In this document: in pieces, positions 35,529-48,262 of the stretch
How the letters are laid out: the number at the start of each line of letters is the position of its first letter
Numbering within the stretch: the first letter of the stretch is position 1
NCBI GenBank assembly: GCA_950106755.1
Contig: OX467090.1
Location: 6,572,001-6,636,000 of the forward strand
Direction of reading: 5' to 3'
DNA: 64,000 nt
Source of the DNA: Climacium dendroides
Lineage: Eukaryota; Streptophyta; Bryopsida; Hypnales; Climaciaceae
Position numbers and translations under genes: made by a program
The notes under the pieces: model-generated
Databases searched by the model: none
The model's input: the letters and a program-made list of their open reading frames with translations, nothing else
Told to the model about the DNA's origin: nothing

Positions 35529-38500
35529 ATCTTAGAAACTATGATTAATTATGAAGAGTTCAAAGTATAGCACTGATTTTGGTAGTCAATTTTTGTCAAG
35601 AGAATTACCAAATTGTGATTATAGTTACAAATTTATTTGCTAATTGTCCACCATTAATCCTTTAAGGATGGCCTTCACATTTGATCATTTTGTGTAAGAT
35701 TTGAAGGCTTATTTCTTTTCAAATCTCATTTTTTAGTTGTATGCTCGAAGAATCTGAGGGAGTCCAACACTACTTGGATGGATTGAAAACATTAAGGGGC
35801 ACTTCACACTATAGCTGTCCAAGTCGAGAAGCCATGGGATTGAATGGCCAAACTATGTTAAAAGTCCAAAGAAATGAGCAATAAATAGGCAATAAATAAT
35901 AAGAATTGGAGCCTTTGGCCGGCCATAGTGTGAAGACTCCAAAGGCAAAGCCAAAAGTCCTAAATCTTAGCAATCTAATGGTTGAAATCTTGTCATGAGT
36001 TGACAACCTCTTGGCCATAGTTTGGACTTTCATTTTTAACTTATCCAAACTTCCTTTGAGAGTCTATTTTCATATAAGCAATTTTTTGCCATGTAGGTAG
36101 TTGGAGGGCATTTTGGCCCTTGTACCTTCTGGTGTGAAGGGTTGAGAGGCCAAACTCTTGGTTTCTTGAAATTTGATTGGTGGAAACCCATGGCCTCTTG
36201 ACCTTTGATCATAGTGTGAAGCACCCCTAAGATCTTATGTAAGTTACATTTGCAAAATACCTTTGATGAAGCCAACTACATTTACTCACATTTGGTCAAT
36301 TGGGCATTCAAGTAGCAACAATGAAGTGCAACCTTGTTGTAAAACTAACCAATTTAGTTAAAAGAAAAATAAACTCTTCCAAAAGTACTTTAACACCAGG
36401 AGTGACATTTTACATTTTATAAGTTGGTATAATTGGCATTTGATTTTATATAATAAGCCATTAAACTTTTGAACATAACTGCAAACAAAACCACCCCCTA
36501 CAAAATAATTCTTGCCTCAAATGCCCACCTTTTGAACACAATAGCTTCAAGATAATTTTAGCTAATTATATATAATTAACACTTAAAAAATTCATAGTTT
36601 TATTTATAGAATGTCCAAAAACTATATATTGAAAATTTTTAAAATTATATTTTTATTATCAATATATGAATGAACAACAACTAAAACAATCAAGTAATTA
36701 ATATGAATCGTATTTAGATGCTTATTTGGGTCGCTTCTAAAGTAAAAACACCCAAAATCATTTGCGTATCCATTCTTGACAAGTAGACTTCTACTGAAAG
36801 TGCAATTAAGTTGTTTTCATACCTAATTATAATTGGTTGACTATTGAATATCTACACAAAATAGTAAAATTATATTGCTTTAACAATTAAATTGCCTTTT
36901 GTAGAGAAGTTACTTCATGACTCATTGTTTGTCCACGTGGAGGCATATGTGACTCTCTAAATCTTGGCCAAGAACTAGTGCACCAATCCATGCAACACAT
37001 ATGGTTCTTCTATTACTGCATCTTTCCACAATAACAATACATATGTATACAATGTAGAACATCAAGGAATTAATTAAGGGCAACCTAATTTCACTATAAT
37101 TTTGTATAGATTTCAGTATCATGACCAAGTTATGTGATGGATTCACTGGCCTAAGGAGTTCCACTTTGAAAATTCATAGTAATTACATGTCTTATCCAAA
37201 AATTATAATTTATTCCCCAAATTTCATGATTGCTAATACTACAATTTTAAAGATTTTTTTCCTCCCAAGAAACAAGTGTCTCCAACTAGTTTTAAAAAAT
37301 AAATAAATTCTATGAAGTGCCATAGTGACGATATAGTGGTGCTCCAAATTTCAACATTCATCCACATAATGAATAGAAAACATCACATTAGCATGTATCA
37401 CATATCCATAATTCACAATTTGGCAATCTCATCCAAGTTTTTTTTTTTTTAATTTGAAGTTTTCTGATGATTTACAAGTTTTTTTTTTCATGTTTATTTT
37501 CTATAGGCATGGTGCCAGGCCAAAAAATTTGATGCAATTTTGTACCAAATCGCCAAAACAAAAAACAAAAAACAAAAACCACTGCCTCCAACTATGCTGG
37601 ATTGCTTATTTTGATGTTTTTATTTTTTTATTTTTTTACTTAGATGATGACTCCATGCAGCTTTTTAAAAATGGAAGTAACTTACAGTAAGTTAGCATCC
37701 ACCCACATGGCAGTGGCCTACTCCTCTGTTGCCAGAAGTCAACATTTGGGAGAAGCATGCAAATGAACAGGAGAGCCTTATCTACCGCCATGCATAAGGT
37801 AACTTAGTTTTAATATCAAGTTAAGCTTAAGAAGAACGTAGACAGATCAACGTACATACCAAGGTAGTCGCCAACAGCAGTCGCTGATTATTGGACCAAT
37901 AGGTGCATTCACTTTTTCCTACAGTCAGTAGTAAAGTCATTCATGGGACCATTGTGGTCTGCAGCGTCCTTACAAGGTTGAGATAACAGACTCATGATAA
38001 GCTTATAAGTCATGTCCTGAAGCCCTTACACTGGCTCATGTTGCCAGAGTTGCTGATCAAGTCCTTTGGGATAAGTTTACCCATGAACGACACGGAGGAC
38101 GTTTTCTGGCCGATGAATGACAAAATATCTGTCCATGCAGGACGGAAGTGCAAACCATTTGTCTTCCAAATTTTGTGGGGGAAAGGGATGTCCATTTTTA
38201 GTAGTTTGACTTTTAATGAGTGCTTTTGCATTATTTTAAGCGAACGATTCACATGATATCAAAATAAATGATTTTCATGGCTACTAAGTGAACTCGTCGT
38301 GCAAGGGTTAACTTCTAAATGTTTTGGACTATGTTTTTACCAAAAAAGCTCCGGAGTTGTTATTTCTAGTACATGTACCAAATTTTGGAAAGAAAACAAA
38401 TATTAATCAAAATGGAATGATTCAAAGCTTTTCACATATATATAAATTTGAAAAATCAATTTCAAATATATATATATTTTTTTGAAATTAAAATTTTTTT

Positions 38501-39195
38501 GTTGCCCAGTGAGCAATGAAAATTACATATCATACAATAATTTTTTAACCATGCAGGCAAAAATTATGAAATTTTTTGGGCCTTAAATCTACTTAGGTAC
38601 ATGCTGTATGAAAATTTCAAATAAATAAATAAAAATTTCATTTGTAGTGAGCTATCCAAAATCCAAAAGAAAAAGTGCAGTTTGAACATTTAAGGGGTTA
38701 AGTGAAGTGCAGGTAAACTTCTTTTTCAAGTGCCTTCACTTGACTGAAGCTTATTGTTAAGTTCCTGTGTACAAGGCATCTCAAGTTTTTGGTGAAATTA
38801 TCACAAAAGGAGGGTTCAGTTTTCTACACCAACAAAGTTAGAGGAAAATGGGAAGAAATCTTCAAGAGGCATTGCAAGAAAATACAAAATCAGGCTTCCA
38901 AAATTAGGATGAATTTTAAGAATAAAAGGATCCGTGATGACTAGAAGTACAAATCCATCCATTAAGTTAGGCTATTTTGTTTGTTACAGTGAGATCTCTT
39001 GGACCATGAGTCCCCTACTAATGTTTTTGTTACCCTTGAAAAGCTCTCAATGAAGAAGGGTGCATGGGGCTTTTTCATGGCATTGGACCTAGGGTGTGAA
39101 AGTTATGGATTTTTTGAATTTTTTTGAATTTTTTGAATTTTTAAAAATACTTTTGATTTTCTTTTGGATATGGCAACCAGGGCACACTAGAGTAA
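35529..39195. other. intergenic, no gene seen
   Basis: AT-rich DNA with a family F copy (38085-38312) and two previously noted segment repeats (36850-37116 and 38968-39192). The open frames at 35809-36275 (-) have no domain I know and use unremarkable AT-rich codons. Confidence 0.5.
38085..38312 (+). repeat. family F, direct copy
   Basis: Shares 'aatgacaaaatatctgtcca', 'agtttgacttttaatgagtg' and 'gattttcatggc' with other copies, ending 'gtgcaagggttaac'. Confidence 0.75.
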
Positions 39196-39470
39196 TAAGG
39201 TAGGTACACCCAAATGTGCCACTGACCTTAAACCGCCATCTATACTATATGTACATCTCATTTTAGTTCTGTACCTATGGGGAAGAAACGCTTTTTAGAA
39301 CCAAACTTTGTTCATTAATAACTTTTGCATACAGTGTCCAAATGCCATGTTCTCTGGTGCGTTGGAACCTCCCTTCACTTGCCAACAAGAAGGTATGAAA
39401 ATTTGACCAGCCTAATAATAGAAAATAGACTCTGTGGCAAAAAGTGGCGGTTTTGAGTGTACCTACCTTA
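39196..39470 (+). mobile_element. TAAGGTAG element, 275-bp class
   Basis: Ends are 'taaggtaggtacacccaaa' and the inverted 'ttttgagtgtacctacctta'. The copy at 58314-58588 has the same length and matches along its whole length ('ccatctatactatatgtaca', 'ctctggtgcgttggaac'). No open frame and no transposase, so it would depend on an autonomous relative. Confidence 0.92.
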
Positions 39471-41025
39471 GTGTAAAAGAAGGTGCATGTATTCCAAGGA
39501 GCATGTCCCTCAGGGCAAATATCCCCCCCCCCTCTCAAAAAAATTAGTTGGACCACTGTAAAAGAACTGACGATCCCCCCCCCCCCCCCCCCCTTACTCT
39601 GAAGCAACATAAAAGAACTTACAGTGAAAAAGAAAAAATTCCTCTGTAAGTTCCAAGTGTCACTCCCCAGTCAGTCACACCAATTCTCATCAAGTCATCG
39701 TTCAGACGCCGCTATCAGCGGACGTTAAAAAAAAACAAGCAATGAAGCAAGTGCCACGTACCGTAGTACCAACCAGAAGCGGCAGCCCGCCAGAGAGAGT
39801 CAGCAACCTGAAGACTGCTGAGAATGGGTCCGTCTGCGGCGATCTCACCATTAAGTTACTTAATATGCATGGAGGCTTCCGTCCACCACATCGTGTCCTC
39901 CGCTCCTCAAATCCCTCCTTCCCCCAATCCACCATCCCCATCATCTACATCTACATCTTCATCTTCATCTCTCTCACTCTCAGTCTCGCGCTCTCGCTCT
40001 CTCTCTAGCTCTAGCTCTCTTATAAACTTACAAACTGACTCCCAAAACTTTCAATAAACTTCAGACAAAACTTCTAAACTTCAACACAAGCTAGCGCGCC
40101 TCGATCCACTGGATCCGTCGCGTCCTTCACAATTAATGTGATTGATTGATTGATACATATATGTCAATGTTTTCAGTTGCTAGCTAGCAGCTTGGGAAGG
40201 ATCGATGTGATAAGTTTGAGTTAGAGATGGCGATGTAACAGCCAGATCGAGTAGTTAATTGGGGCTCGTTTGTTTTGGTTAGAAACTGGAGCTCAGCTTC
40301 GGTTTAATTGATGTTGAGGTGGTGTTGGTATTGCTACGTGGTTCAGTGTTTTGGATTGAGTCTACGTCGCTGGAATGCTTTGGAGTCTGTTGTTAGGCTT
40401 CTTCAACACCTACCGGGGACTTGGGTCCCAGAATAAACGAACCCCTGTAGAATTGATTTCGTGCTTGTTATTGGAGTAGTACGTTCTAATGTAGACAAAA
40501 CACGGTCTCGTCTTCGTGGGAAGAGCGGGTCGGTGGGAATTGCAATGTGGGTGTTTTGAGTTCATTGGATTTTAATAAGGCTGCAATCAATCGGTAGTTT
40601 CGTAGTTAACATTGCCTTCTGATCCGAACCCATTCTTAGTAGTTGCTCCTCGTTTATAGCATTCCCTTGCGACCTGCTCTCAGGCTTTCAGCGTTTGCTA
40701 GCATTCCGATCCTTTGTTCACAGCTGGTGACCTGGTTTCAGCTTTAGCAAGCATTCCTTGTTCATAGCTTGTGATGGTCTGTTTTCAACTTTAGCATTTC
40801 TTTGGGGAACTCATGTTTGGGGAACTACATGGACAGATAGTAAGCCCGCTTGTGTGTGTTGACACCAATACACCTGGGCTTTATTTCCGCAAGCTAGGCT
40901 CTGGATTGATAGCATATTGGAGAACAAAGTTTTGTTTTTTTCGTTAGATTTGAAGCCAGGTAGCTAATATCTCGTTAGTTATAGCCAGGCTTTGGAAATT
41001 TAATATTGAGCAAGGAGTGCGATCG
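39471..41025. other. intergenic DNA and long leader of the PQ-loop gene
   Basis: Two cytosine runs (10 C at 39523-39532, 19 C at 39575-39593) come first. The region from about 39660 is richer in G and C, with a CT/TCG-rich tract at 39950-40020, and probably contains the promoter and 5' leader of the gene starting at 41026. No separate coding exon is supported. Confidence 0.5.
39575..39593. repeat. 19-base cytosine run
   Basis: A homopolymer of 19 C, preceded about 40 bases earlier by a run of 10 C. This is rare in AT-rich DNA, and length errors in assembly are possible. Confidence 0.9.
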
Positions 41026-44000
41026 ATGGAGGGTGTTTTTGGGCCGATGCCGGAATGTCCAGCCGAGAAGGCTTGTCTGAAGTGGGTGCAGAGATACTTG
41101 CTCGACTGTGTGTGCAGCCGAAGTGACCGATTCTCGTTGGCGCTGGGATTAATGAGCGTGGCCAGTTGGGGAGTGGCCGAGATCCCGCAGATCCTCACGA
41201 ACTTCAGGGAGAAGTCCACCGAAGGAGTCTCATTGATCTTCCTGATGACATGGGTCATAGGGTACATACGCAACAACTCCCTCCCTGGACATATACGAGC
41301 ACCTCAAATTCATTCTAGTAGCACTTACAACTGAAGCAATTGGACATATGCCGATTCTTCCATTGCTAGCTAGTTGGTAGATTTTGATTTGGGTTGTTCT
41401 AAACCTGGTGATTATGATACGGTAAGGCCATTAATTTGTGGTGGTAATTAATGATTCAATTTGTGCATTGAGGTGAGCTTCTGTTGGGTTTTATGAATGT
41501 GCAGGGATGTTTTTAACCTAATGGGATGCTACTTGGAGCCAGCCACGGTACGTTGCAAATTCGCTACTACTGAAAGTAAAGCGTAATCAAGCAGAGTAAC
41601 TCGCAATTTAATCCCGAAGCTAAGGGATGATGAACAGAGTGCTTTAGGGAGATCATGTTTATGTTAATGTCTCATTCATTCAAAGCATTCAAAGTAAAGC
41701 TTGGGTCAGATTGTAGAAACAACTGAACTTTCGTCTACGACTGTCCATTTTCGACCGTCCAATTTGATATTGTAATGGCACAAAGATATAAGAAAATATA
41801 TGTAAAAAATTCAGTACAGTGACGGTTACATGCGTTGCTGATGTATTGTACGTTCAATTTTACGTTCTAATTTACAATTTTGTGTGCTCGTGGGGGTTGC
41901 AGCTACCAACTCAATTTCTCATGGCCACTGTGAGTTTTCCAATCTCTTCCCTCAGGGTTGGTCTTTTCGGCTTACTATAATAGTCTAGCTATACACCGTT
42001 GGTTACCTGGCCCATCTATTGTCGATCCACCACCAAATTTAATGAATAAGCTAGTGTTGTTACTTAACAATTTCTTTTCAGTTATGTTTTAAGTCTTATT
42101 TTCATACTTTTTGTCCCTGTTTTATTACTGATATATTTCGATTACTTAACTGGCATGTCCACACAGCTGTACACATTGACGACCATCGTTTTGGTGTTGC
42201 AAGTCATCTACTACGAACATCTGATGAGCTGGTGGAAGAATCGTGGAGTGGAAGTCTTGTTTCCAGAGGTCAGAGTTTCATTTAGCTCCGAGCTAGTTTA
42301 GATCGAATGAACTAATTTTCAATTCACCTCTTAATTCCATTCCTTCAGTTTAATTTTCTCCTTTTTTTTGTGCGTGTTAGTGGAACTTTACTTGAGACTG
42401 AGCTCACTGATCTCGTTGAAACTAAGGCTTTTGATTTTAAACTGGAAATCAGATACAGAAGACGGACATGGAATCACAGAAACCGATTCTCATCCCTCAG
42501 TCTGTAAACGGGAGCTTGGAGTCCACCCCGGCCACGCCGCCTGCAAGCCAACCCACGTCCATCCAAGTGCCGCACCATCTTCATCTCCACGAGAGCTCTT
42601 CTCCCGGCAGCAGGGAGCATTTGTTCATCCAGTACGTATTAAATCCACCAATATACACTTAATTCAGTGACCTTGCGCAGCCAGTGCTTTCATTTATCGA
42701 ATCCCTGGAACGGTTTGAGAAATGTAAACAGAACGTGGATCCGTGGTTCCACTATTCACTGATGGTGGGGAACCATGTACCTGCCATGTACATTTTTTAT
42801 TCACAGGAATCAATGTGAGCTGGCTCACTGTGATTGGACCGTACTCTTATGACGCTGGCTATCACCATTGAATTCTTGGTCCTCAGAACATCACAAAGTT
42901 ATAACTTTAGAGACTTTGATTAAAAAATTAATTTTGGTAGTTACGTGATATGAGTTCCAGGTTTCTATTTTGTGAAATTTTTATCATTACAACAAATAAG
43001 AATGATGGGGAATTCAATACGAACCACAGTGGTATATGAAGTATTATTCTACTGATAGCAAGGTATAGGAGTGATCTAGATCTAATCTACTCAAAGATAT
43101 ACATTTAAATTTTTTTAATATATCATTTATATTGTGGTCCATATACGCCAACAAACAAACAAGATTGTTGGTCACTCACTAGAGTTAATCATAAACTTAA
43201 GTGCCTGAAATGAGGGACCATGAACCGGAGTTTGAGCTTCCTTCAAGCTTTCAAACTCCTTGAAGGTTTCAAGCACCCAAAATGGGGTCTGATTGGTGTT
43301 TGGTGATGCGTTTCTTTTGCACTATTCCTTAGGAAAGCCTTCCTCTGACAACCCTTGTATAAACTGCGGAGAATTTTACGATCACCTCTACTGACTTTAA
43401 CCGCTTTTGGACTCAGTCTTGTCTTTGTTTCCACCCACACAGTGGAGCTCGATCTCCTGCCTGCCTGCCTGCCTGCCTAATGTTCGATTGTTTTGTTGGT
43501 CGATTTGCAGGTCTGCGAGGTCTCTGGCCAGCAGCTATGCGCCACCCCTGGGCTCCTACAACGTGTCTGTTGGAAGAGGCTCTACAGGCGATCTTCACCA
43601 CCACAACAGTTACTTGCTCACCACAGAGGACTCCTCGGCGGCGGAAGAGCCGCCGCTGGAATCTCGTCCTCATCGAGGCTCCTTGCCTTCTCTCTCTTCT
43701 TCAGTACTGCGAACGGTAAGAGACACAGACACTGAAATTAAGTCACAAAACTCCATTGTCACTGTACACATTTTTCACAGAAGTAGGCGAACACTTTTTG
43801 TCACTGTGCCTAGTTATTATTATTGTTATTAGAATGGTTAAATTTTCATTGAATTTCTTATTGGCAAGAAATTGTATTGATGTTTGGGGCATTATATTGA
43901 TGGTTTGAGACATTGTATTGATGTTTGGGGCAGATGACATCTGGAGTGCTGGTAGTTGGATCACTAGGCTTGAGCTTATACATGAGCCCACATGCGACAG

Positions 44001-45299
44001 GTGGCACCACCATGGGTACAACCCACTCAGGTCGTGACACCTGGCTGGGGGATCCTTTCTTACAGGAGGAGCCCTCTCCGCTTGGTGAGGTTTTTGGTTG
44101 GATCATGGCAGCCATTTACATGGGCGGTCGCCTACCCCAAATTTGGCTCAATGTAAAGAATAAAACTCTTTCACTTTCCATTACCCAATACCTTTGTTGG
44201 ATAACATTAATATATACTTTGATTGTTGTTTGTTAGTAGCAATGGTGGTATTCCACAAACTTGACTCTTTTACATTTAGACCTTGCAATGTGAAATCTAT
44301 ACCAATCCTAGATTTTGGAGCTAAAGAAGGAATGGAAAAAATGGCATATATAGAATAACACCATTTTAATCAAAATTTCCCATATAAGTAGATCCTATTG
44401 AATGTCCTAGCAAACTAGCGTCGCATTGTCAATTTCATTTACAAAATTGTGACATTCATGCCCTCAAAAGTTGTAAAACTCAGATTGGTATAGACATACA
44501 TATAACCTCAAAAGTTATGGAGTTTTGCCCAATCTATTTGAGTGTAATTCACGTTGTATTGTTTCCCTTTCTTTTCTTTGATGTTTTGTAGATCAAAAGA
44601 GGCACAGTGGAGGGTCTAAACCCGCTCATGTTTGCTTTTGCTTTACTGGGTAATGCAACGTACGTCGGAAGGTATGTCAACAAAATCCCACATTGTTTGT
44701 TTCAAAATTTCAGTGGCCATATTTCAGTTTCAGTTCCAGTTCCAGCACAGCTGGAATTTTGGACATGATTTCTATCAAAAGTAGGGCATTGATAAGTGTG
44801 CCAATTTCATTTAGTCTATCATTTTAACTAACACTATTTTTCCATGTCCTCTTTCTCTAGAAAAGTTGATCATGGTGTACTAGTTTTGTGGTCAAATGCT
44901 ACCAAATAAGATCATTCATTCATCGTGGATTAAATTGTTGGCTTGCAGCATTTTGGTTCGGAGCATGGCGTGGCATCAGCTAAAGCCCAATCTAGCATGG
45001 CTGGTGGATGCTGCAGTGTGTGTTGTCCTTGACATTTTCGTATCCTCATTAACTTACAACAACTCGTTGTTTCCATCAATATTACCTTGTGTGTGTTCAT
45101 CTACAAATTCATGCTCATTTTCATTTCATTTTATGATCAGCATTATTGTTTCATAACTCCTGTTTATGTCATTTCCTTGACCGTTTTTCCAAATCAGATA
45201 TTGGGTCAATTTGTATACTACTATTCAAAGGTGAAGAAGGAGGAGGAGGATGTATCATCATCAGAACCAGAAGCCGGACCTTACAAGCCTCTCAACTAG
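41026..45299 (+). CDS. PQ-loop repeat membrane transporter, 10 exons, 427 aa
   Basis: Members of this family (yeast Ypq, animal PQLC2, plant PQ-loop proteins) export cationic amino acids from vacuoles or lysosomes; the substrate here is inferred. Exons: 41026-41261, 41505-41547, 41903-41929, 42167-42268, 42453-42631, 43511-43715, 43934-44152, 44592-44671, 44949-45039, 45198-45299 (TAG). All introns are GT-AG and the frame closes. The first PQ motif (EIPQILTNF, Pro54-Gln55) and the second (RLPQIWLN, Pro332-Gln333) each sit in a hydrophobic helix. GDVFNLMGCYLEPATLPTQF across exons 2-3 is typical of the plant proteins. Residues about 137-260 (exons 5-6) are a polar Ser/Pro/His-rich cytosolic loop. 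The tail is acidic and Lys-rich. Confidence 0.93.
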
Positions 45300-45894
45300 T
45301 GTCAACGACTGCTCTGGCTGCAAACTACCTTTAATTAAACTGTAGTGGCGAAAAGATTCTAGAAAGAGTTGGAATGCTGTAGAACTTTCACTGGTACAAT
45401 AGATGTTTGCCGAAGCACAAACTCATGTGTCTCCCTTCAAATTCAGCCAATGGTTATCGCGATCGAGGATAGTAATATTTTTTTTTAAACCCCTCCAACA
45501 TAAACCTACTTTACCGGCCAACAGCAACTCATCCATTCATAAACTTGGTTGGACTTCAATCTTAGCAAGTAAGTCATGTATTGATGGAAAAAAATTGGTT
45601 CATTGCCACACATTTTTGAACGGGTATGGGGTATTAACCTCTCACTATTTTTGTTTGCATAAAAAATGTCATACTTCATGAATAAATGCATTTGATATCA
45701 CCAGAATTGGCACTTGTACCACTTGAGAGCTCTCATAGTCATTGTGATCCCAAGAATCTGGCTTCTACAAATGTTAAAATGCTTAGAGTGATGCAAATAG
45801 AATTCTGTACCTTTGAGTGTATGCCTGATGTTGAGAAAGAGGGTTGCTATTATGTGAGCTTAGGAGCATGAATTCATGAGCTTAAAAGACTGTA

Positions 45895-46085
45895 CAACTA
45901 TGTTACGGGTGTCTATTTTAAAAACCTTCCATGATTATAATGAAATTGTATTATAGGCACCTATATTATAAGTGTTTGTATTATAAACACTTTCAAAAGT
46001 TTTAAGATATCTATCCATACATATGCTCAAGACTCACATGCTTGCATTTTCATGCTCACACACTAGCATCATTGTATTGAGTAGT
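45895..46085 (+). mobile_element. partial copy of the fold-back element (right end)
   Basis: The units 'ttataggcacctatattata' and the terminal part 'gctcaagactcacatgcttg' then 'acactagcatcattg' match the right arm and end at 14050-14259. No left arm is seen nearby. Confidence 0.7.
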
Positions 46086-47936
46086 AGTCTACTTTTGGTA
46101 TACTAATCTCAGGTTAGATGAACTTCTATTATGTTAGCGTTTAGCTTTTCAAGCGATTCTCACTATTGTTACTATCTATTGTGATGCTCATCATGAGCTG
46201 GAGTCTACAGAAGAACCAACCCTCAAAGATGTGTATAAAATTTGTTTTTTCAATTGCATTGCAACCATGTTTAGAAGCAATTGTGAACAAGTTCCAACTG
46301 AAAAAAACGAAGACTGTTTCATAACTGAATTCATGCCCAAAGTGAGGTTTATTCAGATGCTTTCAGGTGTACATACCTTACAACATATGTGAGTGATGTT
46401 GCACATGAAGATGATTTTGCACACCAAAAAGAGTCCAAATTATTGAGTAAATTCCAGCAGTAAGTTTTCATCTGGATAAGCTTAAGTCCAAACTGCTGGT
46501 GTGGCAGTGCACTTTGACACATGCTTCAAGTATGCATTGGAATTGTGTGCAAGGAGCAAAATGAGGAGCTTCTGTGGGGATTAGTGCCAAGATATTAACG
46601 GCCTCTTCCACTTGGTCATACGTAGCAAATGCTTGGTAATTTCATGTTGATTGAATATATCTAATTAAGCTTTAGATGCCATGCTTGCCATGACAAACAT
46701 TTGCAGAGTCCACGTATTCCTCTGCCAACAAGTGCACGAGGTTGCTGCAACTTGGCAAATTTTAAGTTGGGGCTCAGACTGGAATGAAATGAGGAGTGTG
46801 GTGTCCCATGCCTTCCATGATCTAAGCTTATTTGAGATGCATTCAAGAGGTGACCTAAGAAAGGAGGTTGAATATCAACCAAGTTTTGAAAACAAACAAA
46901 TGTGCTTATTGTGATTCATCAATGAAAAATTCCATGTGTATAGTATGTGTCATAGATTTGTTGGAAAAAAAAAAAAAAAAAAATCACGTTCTGGGTGGTT
47001 TACAATCTCCTACTTTGGAGTAGAGTTTTCAACACTTTGAAGGATAAGGGTCAGAAAACTAATTTTTAATTGTTGTCAGTTCTTTTGACAACTTCAGGAT
47101 TCATTGGTTTCATGCTCGCTGGGGCCACATCTTGTGAACTATTGGTGAGCTGATGCGGCAGTGTCACACTAAGTTTCAGTTCTAATTTTACTCTCAAAAT
47201 CATGCCACCTACAAATTTCAGTGACCAATTCCAAATTAGAAACTCAGTGTGTAATATCCCCATGCACAGCTTATTAACCCTTAGCCCCTAAATGACAGAC
47301 GTATGACCCTTGATTTCAAGCCTCACTGCCCATCGCTCAGTTTGCTGCCATTTTGCAACTACATATGCACAAAAAAATTTATATTTATTTTTCATAGATG
47401 AAATAACATGTCTTCTTCACTTCACCCAAAATTTAGATTTTTTTTTGTGAAAAACTGATTTTTTTGGAGAATTTTAGAAGATAAAATGAAGAAAAACCAC
47501 ATCATATAGAAAATTACTTCAAAAAATCTGAAAATTTCACCATGTGTACATATTATAGAGATGAACATCATGGTGTGAACTCAATTTCCGTGTCATTCTA
47601 TAATTAGAATATAGGAGACATTGAAAATACATCCAAAGTTCAAATTGCAATAAAATATTCAATATTACATTTTTTTTTCAAAATTCCAATTGGAGTAGAA
47701 ACTAGAGCAGATGAACTTCATTTTTGTTAGTTGGGCTCAAACTCAAAAAATATCATTTTTGTGGAGAAATTTCAGATTTAGAGCAAGTAGCAACAACTTC
47801 CTAAAATACAATAAAACAACCATATTTGGTGATCCATTTTTTTTATTAACTTCTCAATTACATAAAAACAAACACTAAAAAAACTACAAACTCAATTGGA
47901 CACTCTTTGAAACTCAAAATGAAAAAAACAATGAAA

Positions 47937-48262
47937 AAGTGAAAAGGGGAGGTCTTCTATAATAGTTTGTCTTCCAATGAGTGATTTTGCATTTTTCTAA
48001 GCTAACAATTCACATGGTATCCAAACAAATGATTTCCATGGTGACTAGCTCGTTATTTAAGGGTTATAGGACAAAGGGGTGATCTTGGAAATCACCCCAT
48101 TTCATTATCGTGTGAATCATTGACTTAAGAAATAGTAAAAGCACTCATTGGAAGTCAAACTACTATAAAAGACCTCTCCTTTTCACAGCAAAATTTTGAA
48201 GATGAATAGTTACACTTTTGTCCTACTAGAAGGATTCCTTGTCATCCAAACATTCATGTCGA
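47937..48262. repeat. family F, inverted pair
   Basis: A direct copy (47937-48065) is followed at once by a reverse copy (about 48080-48262). Their facing ends are the 'gatttccatggtgactag' side and its complement, so the pair could fold into a long hairpin. Confidence 0.8.

Noticed and set aside
35809..36275. Two minus-strand open frames of 79 codons each
   Set aside because: No known domain, no splice sites that join them convincingly, and AT-rich codon use like the surrounding intergenic DNA.
43407..43832. 141-codon open frame read as a separate gene
   Set aside because: The central part is exon 6 of the PQ-loop gene in the same frame; the ends are intron sequence.
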